DNA of 64,000 bases from assembly GCA_021199355.1 (NCBI GenBank), contig JAJQIF010000030.1, positions 26,832 through 90,831 of the forward strand. The letters are read 5' to 3'. The notes below the pieces were generated by a model that was not told where the DNA came from, searched no databases, and saw only the letters and a program-made list of their open reading frames with translations. This document shows, piece by piece, positions 30,643 to 39,160 of the stretch (position 1 is the stretch's first letter; each line of letters opens with the position of its first letter). Both the position numbers and the translations under genes were made by a program. Source of the stretch: Oscillospiraceae bacterium. Lineage in GTDB: Bacteria; Bacillota; Clostridia; Oscillospirales; Ruminococcaceae.

Positions 30643-32435
30643 GTTCTCATACCTCCATTCTTAAGCTTCTTTTTGAGCGAAATGCGATACGAAGGCGAGA
30701 AGGCGTGCCCCTCCTCGAACTCTCCGAAGTCGTTGTCGCCGGTCATCTCGACGATTGTCTCAACGTCCGGGATAACGACTCTTACGGAAGTTGCGTCCTT
30801 GACGTCGACGATTCTGCACTTATAGTTGAAGTCGACCGTCTCGGTCTCGGTTTCGCTCTCGCAGATGAGCTTGATTTTTGTCATATCCGACTGATATTCG
30901 GTCGTGCCGAATGCGCCGGTGAAGTACTCATCGAACGTGACTTCGTGGTCGCCGATATCGTTCAGGATGTTTCTCTCGATGATGATTTCGCCCGTTCCGC
31001 GCTTGAAGGTAAACTTCGACTGAAGCTCCATCGTGAAGTCGGAGAACTTGATTTCGACGGGAGTCGTCGTGATGACGGTGTCGTCGCCTTCCTTTGACCA
31101 AGTCGCCTTGCATCTTACGAGAGCCAGATCAATCTCTTCGCTTCCGCAGGAAACTTTCAAAGACTTGACGGTTCCGGCACCCGCATAGTGGGTGAAGTAG
31201 CCGGCACGGTAATTAGCCTGAATCAGATACGGGTATGAAGCGTCATAGACGTGATCTGTTCCAATGCCGCACTTCCAGTCGAGTTGGGCGACATAGGGTC
31301 TCAGGTCAATCATAGCTCCGCCCTGGTTGAAGTCGAGGCAGGCTCTCATATACGGGTCGCAATACCAGAAGTACTGCTTCTGCGAACCGTAGAGGATATC
31401 CTTCCAGAGGGCGACCTCCGGCTCGTCGTAGCTCTTCACCGAGCGGTAGTAGTCGGCGAATTCGCTCATGGTCATGTCGTCGCACTTGCCCTCTTTTTTG
31501 AGCTTGCCGTAGTAGGCCATTCCGTCCTCATAGGACTTCTTTAAGAGCTCATACGGCGCTTCCCATCTTCCGGCTTTGTTGAGCCATCCGGGTCCGACGA
31601 AGACCATGTTATAAGCGAGACCGTTATTGTACTTTCCAAGGTGTCTGTACTGATCTACCAAGTTGAAGAAGTACGGAAGCTCGTTGTCTTTATAGACCAA
31701 GCCTCTTAAGACATTCTGCGGATGGGTTCCGAAGTTCGAGCCGTTGCCGTCGAAGCAGGCAATCAGGTCTCTTGAGAGGTGCGGGATTGCAACGATTCCG
31801 CTGTCGTCGGCTTCGTTCATTGCGGGGCAATGGGTGTTGTGCTTCGAGGGAATCCACGGCGCCCACGGTCCGCCATCCATGAAGGTGTACCAGCTGTTGT
31901 TGCAGGTATGATAGGCTTTCGGTCCCTCTTCCCAGCAGGTTGCGACGGCGCATGTGACCGACGGGTACTTCTCCTTGATGTAGTTGATGCAGAAGGCATC
32001 GAGATAATACGAGCCGGTCGACTTCGGATAGAAGCCGAACTTCTCATAGAAGAGTCCGAAGCAGTCGTCGATAATCGCCATCTTGTCCTCTTCCGAGAAC
32101 ATCCAGATGCAGAAGTCCTTGGTCTTATACTTTTCCTTGAACTGCTTGCAGGGAAGCCCGAGAAGACTGAGTGAGATTTCGTCGCCGTAAACCTCGTGGT
32201 CGTGCTTCGCCATGTCGACGATGATATCGTTGAAGAGCGAGGCATAGGTTATCTGAATTGTGGTTTTCAAGCCGTTTGCGTGTGCGGTAGCCTGCTGAAA
32301 GACGAATATATCGAGAGATTCGTCGTGCAGGTCGTCCGCACCGACATTTTCTTTCTTTCCTCTGCCCGTAACCTTCTCCGCATATTCGGGAGAAAGCTCG
32401 GGGCGGTGGATTACATTTACTATGAACTTATCCAT
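30615..32435 (-). CDS. Uncharacterised 606-aa cytosolic protein of the glycan locus
   Basis: No signal peptide or membrane helix. N-terminal half has a barrel-like look with TTIQITYASLFND, an His-rich HDHEVYGDE near 80, GFYPKSTGSYYLDAFCINYIKEKYP near 135 and NNSWYTFMDGGPWAPWIPSKHNTHCP near 183; this recalls NodB/GH57-type glycan enzymes but I cannot place it. The C-terminal half (about 400-590) is beta-rich (FKRGTGEIIIERNI, FDEYFTGAFGTTEYQSD) like an appended beta-sandwich. Lies 18 nt after the ABC ATPase gene in the same operon, so a role in processing imported sugar is likely (inference). Confidence 0.7.
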   Translation of the reverse strand: MDKFIVNVIHRPELSPEYAEKVTGRGKKENVGADDLHDESLDIFVFQQATAHANGLKTTIQITYASLFNDIIVDMAKHDHEVYGDEISLSLLGLPCKQFKEKYKTKDFCIWMFSEEDKMAIIDDCFGLFYEKFGFYPKSTGSYYLDAFCINYIKEKYPSVTCAVATCWEEGPKAYHTCNNSWYTFMDGGPWAPWIPSKHNTHCPAMNEADDSGIVAIPHLSRDLIACFDGNGSNFGTHPQNVLRGLVYKDNELPYFFNLVDQYRHLGKYNNGLAYNMVFVGPGWLNKAGRWEAPYELLKKSYEDGMAYYGKLKKEGKCDDMTMSEFADYYRSVKSYDEPEVALWKDILYGSQKQYFWYCDPYMRACLDFNQGGAMIDLRPYVAQLDWKCGIGTDHVYDASYPYLIQANYRAGYFTHYAGAGTVKSLKVSCGSEEIDLALVRCKATWSKEGDDTVITTTPVEIKFSDFTMELQSKFTFKRGTGEIIIERNILNDIGDHEVTFDEYFTGAFGTTEYQSDMTKIKLICESETETETVDFNYKCRIVDVKDATSVRVVIPDVETIVEMTGDNDFGEFEEGHAFSPSYRISLKKKLKNGGMRTCLKLQKAD

Positions 32436-32453
32436 CAGTTACGCTCCTGAGAA

Positions 32454-33581
32454 TCAGTCTGTCAAAAGGTTTCTTTCGGTCTCGGGGTCGAAGAGGTGCA
32501 TTGCCTCGCCGCCGAAGGTGATGTTAATCTCGTGCCCTGCGGTGAGAGCGGCTCTCTGCTCGTGGTCGAGCTTGAGTGTCGGGATTCTTACGATGCACTC
32601 AGATCCGTCCGGGCAGGTGGTGTGGAGATGGAACTCCGAACCCATCATCTCGTTTACGAGAATCTTTGCGGTGAAGGAATCGTTTGCGCCTTCGGTTCCC
32701 TGAGTGATATGCTCGGGTCTTACGCCGAGGATGACGCTCTGCGAGCCGACGCCCTTTTCACGGAGCCCTGCCGCCTTCTTGTCGCTGACCTTCATCTTGG
32801 TGCCGAACGGTGTAACGTAGTAGTCGTTGCCGTCCTTTACGAGCTCGGTCTTATAGAAGTTCATCTGAGGAGCTCCGATGAAGCCCGCAACAAAGAGGTT
32901 GACAGGCATGTCGAATACCTCTTCCGGGGTTCCGACCTGCTGAATGAAGCCGTCCTTCATGATGACAATACGATCGCCAAGGGTCATAGCCTCGGTCTGG
33001 TCATGGGTTACATAGATGAATGTCGAGTTGATTCTCTGTCTAAGAAGGATAATCTCGGCTCTCATCTGATTACGGAGCTTGGCATCGAGGTTTGACAAAG
33101 GCTCATCCATCAAGAGGACCTTCGCATCTCTTACCATAGCTCTACCGATTGCGACTCTCTGGCGCTGACCGCCGGAAAGAGCTCTCGGCTTTCTCATCAG
33201 ATAGTCGGTGATACCGAGGATTTCCGCAACCTCGGTTACTTTATTGTAGACCGTGTCGTTATCTACTTTCTTTAATCTCAACGGGAATGCGATATTCTCG
33301 AAGACCGAAAGGTGCGGATAAAGAGCATAGTTCTGGAAGACCATTGCTATGTCTCTGTCTCTCGGCTCCAAGTCGTTGACGACTACGCCGTCAATCGCAA
33401 TTTCACCCTCGGAGATATCCTCAAGACCCGCTATCATTCGAAGCGTAGTTGACTTTCCGCAGCCGGAAGGTCCTACGAAAACGACAAATTCCTTGTCGGC
33501 GATGTCAAGATTGAAGTCCTGAACAGCGACGACGTTTTTATCATATACTTTTTTAACGTTTGTAAGTTTGACTGTTGCCAT
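32454..33581 (-). CDS. Sugar ABC transporter ATPase (MsmX/MalK/UgpC family)
   Basis: 375 aa. Walker A GPSGCGKST, Q-loop VFQNYALYPH, signature LSGGQRQRVAIGRA, Walker B VLLMDEPLSNLDAK, switch His VTHDQ, and a C-terminal TOBE/regulatory domain (about 240-370). It powers sugar uptake. Unlike B. subtilis msmX, it sits beside its own permease genes, 15 nt after malG-like. Confidence 0.96.
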   Translation of the reverse strand: MATVKLTNVKKVYDKNVVAVQDFNLDIADKEFVVFVGPSGCGKSTTLRMIAGLEDISEGEIAIDGVVVNDLEPRDRDIAMVFQNYALYPHLSVFENIAFPLRLKKVDNDTVYNKVTEVAEILGITDYLMRKPRALSGGQRQRVAIGRAMVRDAKVLLMDEPLSNLDAKLRNQMRAEIILLRQRINSTFIYVTHDQTEAMTLGDRIVIMKDGFIQQVGTPEEVFDMPVNLFVAGFIGAPQMNFYKTELVKDGNDYYVTPFGTKMKVSDKKAAGLREKGVGSQSVILGVRPEHITQGTEGANDSFTAKILVNEMMGSEFHLHTTCPDGSECIVRIPTLKLDHEQRAALTAGHEINITFGGEAMHLFDPETERNLLTD

Positions 33582-33596
33582 ATTTCTTCCCTCCTG

Positions 33597-34454
33597 TTAT
33601 CCTTTGACTGCGCCACCGGTGACGCCTTCAACATAGTATTTCTGTAGGCACATAAACAGAATCGTTATCGGTATCGCTATGCAAACGCCTCCGGCGCAGA
33701 ACAGCGTATAGTTCGAGTTAATCATGTCCTTTGTGAGCCACGAATAAAGTCCGACCGCTACGTTATAACCGCTCGACGTGCCGAACGCGATATACGAAGC
33801 GAAGATGTAGTCAGCCCAAGGCGCCATGAACGCTGTCAGGACTGTGTAGATAACAATCGGCTTTGAAAGCGGGAGAACAACCTTGCGCATGACCTGGAAT
33901 CTTGTAGCACCGTCGACTCTTGCCGCCTCATCGAGGCTCTTCGGAATCGTGTCAAGGAAGCCTTTGAAGACGTAGTAGCCCATACCTGAGGAAGCGAAGT
34001 AAACGAGGATAAGTCCGGGAACTGCGCCACTCTGAGTAAGACCCATGCCCTTCAGAACGTAGTAAAGAATGATCATCGTCAGGAAGCCCGGGAACATTCC
34101 GAGGACGAGCATTGCGTTCATAAGGAACTTTCTGCCCTTGAAGCGGAGTCTCGAAAGAGCGTAGGACATCATCATGACCATCATGGTCTGCAAAACAGCG
34201 TTGAAGCAGGCGATGATGAGGGTGTTCTTATACCACTGAAGGAAGGATGTTTCTGTGAACAGATTGACATAATTGTCGAAGCCCCACTGCTGAGGGATGA
34301 CATATCCTACCTGCCATGTGTTTTCACAGCGGAAGGACTGCAAAAGAATGAATACGAAGGGTATCAACCAGACAATCGACATAACAATCAAGATTATGTA
34401 GATGGCGGTGTTGCCCATTATTCGGTTTCTGCGAATACTTGATGTCTTTTTCAT
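33597..34454 (-). CDS. Sugar ABC transporter permease, MalG type
   Basis: 285 aa, six helices, with the EAA loop DEAARVDGATRFQVMRKVVLPLSKP that contacts the ATPase. Shares one base with the stop of the MalF-type gene. Belongs to the maltodextrin/galactan (GanQ-like) permease group. Confidence 0.95.
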   Translation of the reverse strand: MKKTSSIRRNRIMGNTAIYIILIVMSIVWLIPFVFILLQSFRCENTWQVGYVIPQQWGFDNYVNLFTETSFLQWYKNTLIIACFNAVLQTMMVMMMSYALSRLRFKGRKFLMNAMLVLGMFPGFLTMIILYYVLKGMGLTQSGAVPGLILVYFASSGMGYYVFKGFLDTIPKSLDEAARVDGATRFQVMRKVVLPLSKPIVIYTVLTAFMAPWADYIFASYIAFGTSSGYNVAVGLYSWLTKDMINSNYTLFCAGGVCIAIPITILFMCLQKYYVEGVTGGAVKG

Positions 34455-35989
34455 TACTGGAAGTCCTCCTCGTTCTTCATAGACGGCATGACGTTATATA
34501 CAACAAGCGAAATTACCGCCACGACTACGAATACCATAATACCAATGACCGCCGCTAACTTGTAGTCGTTGTTAGTTACCGTCAGTCGATAGAGCCATGT
34601 GATGAGAAGGTCGGTCTTGCCTGCACTGTCCGAAAGCGTGTAGGGTGCGCCGCCAGTCAGAAGATAGATAACGTTGAAGTTGTTCATGTTGCCGGTGAAG
34701 CTCGTTAAGAGATACGGACCGGTTACAAAGAACATATAAGGAAGCGTTATCTTGAAGTACTGCTGGACGGGGTTTGCGCCGTCGATTCGGGCAGACTCAT
34801 AGAGGTCGGACGGGATATTCATAAGAACACCTGTCGTGATAAGCATCAGGTAGGGGACACCGACCCAGATGTTTATGATGATTACCATCACTCGAGCCAT
34901 TGTCGGGTCTGTCCAGAACGGGATTGCCGTCGAGACCACGCCGTTATTGATCAGGAATCTGTTGACAAGTCCTTCGTCGGAGAACATCTTCGAAACATAG
35001 AGAAGCGAGATGAACTGAGGAATAGCGATTGTAAGTACCAGAATTCCTCTCCAGAGCTTCTTAAGCTTGATGCCCTTCTTGTTGATCATCATCGCAACGA
35101 GCATTCCTAAGAAGTAGTTAGTGAAGGTTGCGAAGAACGCCCAGATGAGTGTCCACGAGAGGAGCTCGCCGAAGGTCGCCGAGAAGGTAGAGGTTCCGTT
35201 GCCCCATGTGAAGAGCTGATTGAAGTTGGTCCATCCTACCCATTCAAACATATTTACGGGCGGAGTGTGGTTATAGTCGTAGTTTGTGAAGGCTATCATA
35301 ATCATGAGGATAATCGGGATTACCGTGAAGATTACGATACCCAAAACGGGAAGTGCCAGAACGGTCTTGTAGAACTGGTCGTCGACGAGGGACTTTAAGT
35401 CGTCCTTGCCGGACTTCAGCTTCTTGCCCTTGGCGAGTATTGCCTGAGCATCCCTGTTCTGTTTTACATTAAGTCTCCAAGTATAGATGAAGCAGAGAAT
35501 GAAGACGACGGAGAGAACTCCATAGATCAGAATCTGCAAAGTATTGTCGCCGTAAACGGTGGTTTCAACCTCCATGTCGATGCCGGCAACGGTGGTAGTA
35601 ACCATCTGTGTTGTGGTCGGGGTAAGATTCTTGAGCGAAAGCTTAACTATCCATGCTCCGCCCCAGAGAGCCATGTACACTATAAACACGATCTCGAACA
35701 GGAGGAATAGTATTCCTCTCATTACCTGTCCCCTCGCTATCGAGCCGAAGCCCATAACGACAAATGAAATCCTTGTTTTCCAGTCGCCGTTTTTGAAGGT
35801 CAGAAAAATATCCTGAAACTCGTGGGCGACGGCAAGCCCGAAGTTTTTGAACGCTCTGCCTATCGCGCAGATAAGGTGCCAAAGCTTATTCGGAATGTCA
35901 ACAATAAAGTTCCAAATGGAAAAGAGCAGTCTCGTCGGTTTGCTATAATGCAGATATTTCAGTTCTTTTGCGGTTATTTTGTCAGCCAT
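34454..35989 (-). CDS. Sugar ABC transporter permease, MalF type, with N-terminal extension
   Basis: 511 aa, longer than the usual 290-430. The first 200 residues hold an extra amphipathic stretch and two or three helices (about 70-105 and 150-170), then the transporter core with the EAA loop YESARIDGANPVQQYFKITLP near 390. The extension recalls the MalF P2/GanP-type insertions but lies at the N-terminus. Partner of the MalG-type gene. Confidence 0.93.
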   Translation of the reverse strand: MADKITAKELKYLHYSKPTRLLFSIWNFIVDIPNKLWHLICAIGRAFKNFGLAVAHEFQDIFLTFKNGDWKTRISFVVMGFGSIARGQVMRGILFLLFEIVFIVYMALWGGAWIVKLSLKNLTPTTTQMVTTTVAGIDMEVETTVYGDNTLQILIYGVLSVVFILCFIYTWRLNVKQNRDAQAILAKGKKLKSGKDDLKSLVDDQFYKTVLALPVLGIVIFTVIPIILMIMIAFTNYDYNHTPPVNMFEWVGWTNFNQLFTWGNGTSTFSATFGELLSWTLIWAFFATFTNYFLGMLVAMMINKKGIKLKKLWRGILVLTIAIPQFISLLYVSKMFSDEGLVNRFLINNGVVSTAIPFWTDPTMARVMVIIINIWVGVPYLMLITTGVLMNIPSDLYESARIDGANPVQQYFKITLPYMFFVTGPYLLTSFTGNMNNFNVIYLLTGGAPYTLSDSAGKTDLLITWLYRLTVTNNDYKLAAVIGIMVFVVVAVISLVVYNVMPSMKNEEDFQ

Positions 35990-36078
35990 TTCTATCCTCC
36001 TATAGATATTACCCTTACATCAGGCGGGCTGCCCTTTTCCATACGGAAATTCCCCGTTCGGAAGTCCCCTCGGAATTA

Positions 36079-36116
36079 AAAAACAAAAGGAGGTCGGGGA
36101 CAACCCCAACCCCCTT
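36079..36116 (-). terminator. Attenuating terminator between binding-protein and permease genes
   Basis: Minus strand 12-bp stem (AGGGGGTTGGGG / CCCCGACCTCCT, one or two G-T pairs), loop TTGT, then TTTTGTTTTTTA. Placed after the binding-protein gene it would keep that protein in excess over the membrane parts. Confidence 0.82.
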
Positions 36117-36154
36117 CGGTTGATGTTAAGTTAGGTTTTCAGTTATCCTGAAAA

Positions 36155-37813
36155 TCAGTTAGCTACAACGGTGATAGCGGGAGCATCGCCGGTAGTGTCG
36201 AGGGTTACATGATAAGAACCGGGATCAACAACGATATTGTTGTCTCCGCCCTCAGTTCCTACAGAACCTTCGGTGAGGTGAGTGTAGCCGATACCGGAAG
36301 CATCGTAATCGCCTGCATCCCACTGACCATACATAACAACTCTGAATCCGGACTCGCCGGTAACGGTGATATCATATTCCCAGATACCAACGTAAGGATC
36401 GTCGGACTCAACCTGGTTCTCGGTGAGGACATATTCGCCGTTCTCGCCGCCTGTGCAGCTCCAGCTTACGTCCATGTCACCAACGATAACCCAGCCGGTG
36501 GTGGAAGCACTCGAAAGAATGCTCTCAATACCTGCGGTGTAGGTGTCGAGGATTGCCTGAAGGTCGGAATCAGCGGGAGAAGTGGTGCCGAGAGCCTGAA
36601 CGGAAGCACCGATAGCCTTGGAGGTATCCCACCAAGCGTTAGGATACTGACCCTGAGGAGTTGAATACTCGTTCTGAGCGGAGAGAGCTGCGAGAGCAAC
36701 GTCTTCCTGAACGGCATCGCTTGCCTGAACATTTACGTTGGAAGGACCCCAACCGAGAGTGTCGAATCTTTCCTGCTGGCACTCTTCGCTAGCAAGGTAA
36801 GAAGCTACTGACTGGCAGTAAGCAGCCTTGGTAGCATCGGTCTGAGGCTTTACACCAAGAAGCTTGTAGCCTGAGTAAGAACCGAGATGATAGCTTTCGC
36901 CGTCAACGGTGAAGCTCCAGAGGTCGGTGCAACCGAGGTTCTCTCCCAAAGCTTCGGAAGCGGTGGCGTAGTCCCAGGTACCGGTAACTACTACTGCGGC
37001 ATCACTTGAGAAGGAAGCGGCAGAAGAAGAGTTTACAAATACTGAGCTGTTTACGAGTTCAGCCATTCCCTTAGCGGCAATTATACCTGCTTCGGAATTG
37101 AAGGTGTCGGTGTAGCCGGTGAAGGTTCCGTCATCATCGGTTGCCCAATCGGATACGCAACCAGTTGCGAAGAAGTAGGATGCGGCATACCAGCCGGAGT
37201 CGGTGAGCTCGAAAGCGATGGTCTTACCTGCGGCAGAAACAGCCTCGATAAGAGCGGTCTGGTCTTCGAGAACGGACTCGTCGGTGATAACGCTCTTGTC
37301 GTAGTATACGAAGTAGCCGTTATCAGCGGTGAGCGGGAAAGCATAGATAGTGCCACTTACGGTTGCGGCGGCTACAGAGCCTGCGTCGTTCTCGGAAGTG
37401 ATGGTGTCAGCCAAAGAGCTTGAAACAGCGGTGAGAGCACCTGCCTGAGTAAGTCTTGCGAGCTGATCCTGAGCGAAGAAGAAGATGTCTGCGCCGGCGG
37501 TAACGTCGGTGATCATGTTGGTTGCGGCTTCGCCTTCACCAACTGCTTCTACGGTGAACTGAATGGAAGTGCCGTTAGCTTCGTTATAAGCCGCGAGCTG
37601 AGAAGTTGTCAGATCAACTGCTGCCTCGGGGCACCAAACGGTGATGGAGATCGAGCTGGTATCGACATCGGAATTGTCGGTGTTTGCAGAATTGTCGCTG
37701 TTGCTGTTGTTGCTACTTGAATCGTCGGTTGAGCTGTCGCCGCAAGCAACGAGGGTAAGAAGCATCATGACAGAAAGAAGTACAGCGAGAATTCTGCGCC
37801 AATTTGTTTTCAT
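36155..37813 (-). CDS. Sugar ABC transporter binding lipoprotein with extra C-terminal beta module
   Basis: 552 aa. Lipobox LLTLVAC, Ser/Asn/Asp-rich linker (about 26-52), then a MalE-like fold (about 55-425: ISITVWCPEA, AFPLTADNGYFVYYDKSVI, AVVVTGTWDY, ECQQERFDTLGWGPSN). After about residue 445 an additional domain (GESGFRVVMYGQWDAGDY, GGDNNIVVDPGSYHVTLDTTGDAPAITV) looks like the SusE/SusF-type starch-binding beta-sandwich. This points to maltodextrin or another glucan as ligand, although the neighbouring GH53 genes suggest galactan. First gene of the transport operon. Confidence 0.9.
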   Translation of the reverse strand: MKTNWRRILAVLLSVMMLLTLVACGDSSTDDSSSNNSNSDNSANTDNSDVDTSSISITVWCPEAAVDLTTSQLAAYNEANGTSIQFTVEAVGEGEAATNMITDVTAGADIFFFAQDQLARLTQAGALTAVSSSLADTITSENDAGSVAAATVSGTIYAFPLTADNGYFVYYDKSVITDESVLEDQTALIEAVSAAGKTIAFELTDSGWYAASYFFATGCVSDWATDDDGTFTGYTDTFNSEAGIIAAKGMAELVNSSVFVNSSSAASFSSDAAVVVTGTWDYATASEALGENLGCTDLWSFTVDGESYHLGSYSGYKLLGVKPQTDATKAAYCQSVASYLASEECQQERFDTLGWGPSNVNVQASDAVQEDVALAALSAQNEYSTPQGQYPNAWWDTSKAIGASVQALGTTSPADSDLQAILDTYTAGIESILSSASTTGWVIVGDMDVSWSCTGGENGEYVLTENQVESDDPYVGIWEYDITVTGESGFRVVMYGQWDAGDYDASGIGYTHLTEGSVGTEGGDNNIVVDPGSYHVTLDTTGDAPAITVVAN

Positions 37814-37868
37814 GGTAGTTTCCTCCTTGGAAAGAGTATTTTGATTTTATGCCCCACAGTCGCAAGTG

Positions 37869-37942
37869 TTGTGCAAATTTTAAACGGGGCACTTATGTAC
37901 TTTGCACAAACCTATTTTATACCTTTTGTACGAAAATGTCAA
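37869..37942 (-). promoter_or_regulatory. Promoter and operator of the transporter operon
   Basis: Minus strand TTGACA (37937-37942), 17 nt, TAAAAT (37914-37919). Right at and after the expected start lie inverted half-sites TTTGCACAA (37901-37909 on +) and TTGTGCAAA (37869-37877), 23 nt apart. Position favours repression. Confidence 0.7.
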
Positions 37943-38023
37943 CACAAAATACGAAATTTTATTGAGAATTTTTACAAATCCCACATACCAATCGCACAAA
38001 CCGGCTTGGGAAGCGGGTTTGCG

Positions 38024-39157
38024 TCATGTTGTCTGCGAAAAAATTTTAAACTCCCCCATCGCCGGGAGCACGTTGCCGTCGTAATCGAACAGGCACTGGT
38101 TCGCCCATTCGTTGCCGCCGGCTTTGTCTTCCTCGTGGATATACTTTCTTGCGCCTTCGCTTGCCCAAGTGCCCTTGGGGCTCGGAATCCATGCAGGCTC
38201 CCAGTAGTAGATGCCACTAAAGTTCTTCACTTCGGGCAGGAGCTCAAGGAGCTTATGGACAAACTGCTTCTGCCCTTCGATGCTGATGGGATTTGGGAGG
38301 CTTTGCCCCTCTTCGGGGACGAAGCTGTGGTCGACGACGAGGTGCTGACCCTTGCCGGTTTTGTCAAAGTGCTCGAGTGTGAAGGCATAGGACGTCTCGG
38401 CGATGTAAAGCTCTTTTTGGTAGCGCTCCGCCATGTCGTTCATGTTGGCGACAAGCTCGTCAAAGCCGTGGTGCCAGTAAGGGTAATAGCTGAAGCCGAT
38501 TGCGTCGAAATCCAAGCCCCGGGAAACCATATTGTCGAAGAATTCGCGGTATCTCGGGTTGTCGAAGCTCCGTTCGAGATGGATTATTACTTTCGCATTT
38601 GTCGTGCTTCTGACGCCGCTGACCCCTGCTTTTAAGAGCTCGCAGAGGTTGTCATAGCCGTCGTGGCAACCCTTCTCTTCGTTCCATATGAGCCGACCGT
38701 ATTCCCAGAGCATTCCGCCGGTGATTTCGTTGCCGACCTGAACCATGTCCGGCTCACAGCCGTTAGCTTTCAGGTGTGAGATAACCTCCACGGTGTAATC
38801 GTGAACTGCGGTCTTGAGCTCTTCGAAGCTAAGATTCTTCCAAGCCTTCGGAATTGTCTGCTTCGACGGGTCGCACCAGAAATCGCTGTAGTGGATGTCG
38901 AGAAGGAAGCTCATCCCTGCGGCTTTCGCGCGCTTCGCAAGAGCCGTAACCCTCGGCAGGTCGCAGGTTCCCGCACCGTAGGTCTCGCCGTTCTCGTCAA
39001 AGGGGTTGTGCCAGAGACGAAGTCTCACAGAATTCACGCCGTAGTCGCTCAAGATAGCGATTAAATCGCCTTCTCTGCCGTTATCATAAAACTTCTTGCC
39101 CTCCGATTCCAAATCGTAAAGCGTGGATATATCCATACCAACCTGATATTTACTCAT
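38024..39157 (-). CDS. Cytosolic GH53 endo-beta-1,4-galactanase
   Basis: 377 aa, no signal peptide. GH53 motifs: GMDISTL at the start, SVRLRLWHNPFD, DIHYSDFWCDPSKQ, VQVGNEITGGMLW with the acid/base Glu, and LYIAETSYAF with the nucleophile Glu. It would cut beta-1,4-galacto-oligosaccharides taken into the cell. It begins 3 nt after the secreted GH53 gene, so the pair is one transcript. Confidence 0.94.
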   Translation of the reverse strand: MSKYQVGMDISTLYDLESEGKKFYDNGREGDLIAILSDYGVNSVRLRLWHNPFDENGETYGAGTCDLPRVTALAKRAKAAGMSFLLDIHYSDFWCDPSKQTIPKAWKNLSFEELKTAVHDYTVEVISHLKANGCEPDMVQVGNEITGGMLWEYGRLIWNEEKGCHDGYDNLCELLKAGVSGVRSTTNAKVIIHLERSFDNPRYREFFDNMVSRGLDFDAIGFSYYPYWHHGFDELVANMNDMAERYQKELYIAETSYAFTLEHFDKTGKGQHLVVDHSFVPEEGQSLPNPISIEGQKQFVHKLLELLPEVKNFSGIYYWEPAWIPSPKGTWASEGARKYIHEEDKAGGNEWANQCLFDYDGNVLPAMGEFKIFSQTT

Positions 39158-39160
39158 AGC

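Noticed and set aside
38024..39157. Truncated or pseudogene copy of the secreted GH53
   Set aside because: It has a complete barrel with both catalytic Glu and its own start; it only lacks a signal peptide and the extra modules.
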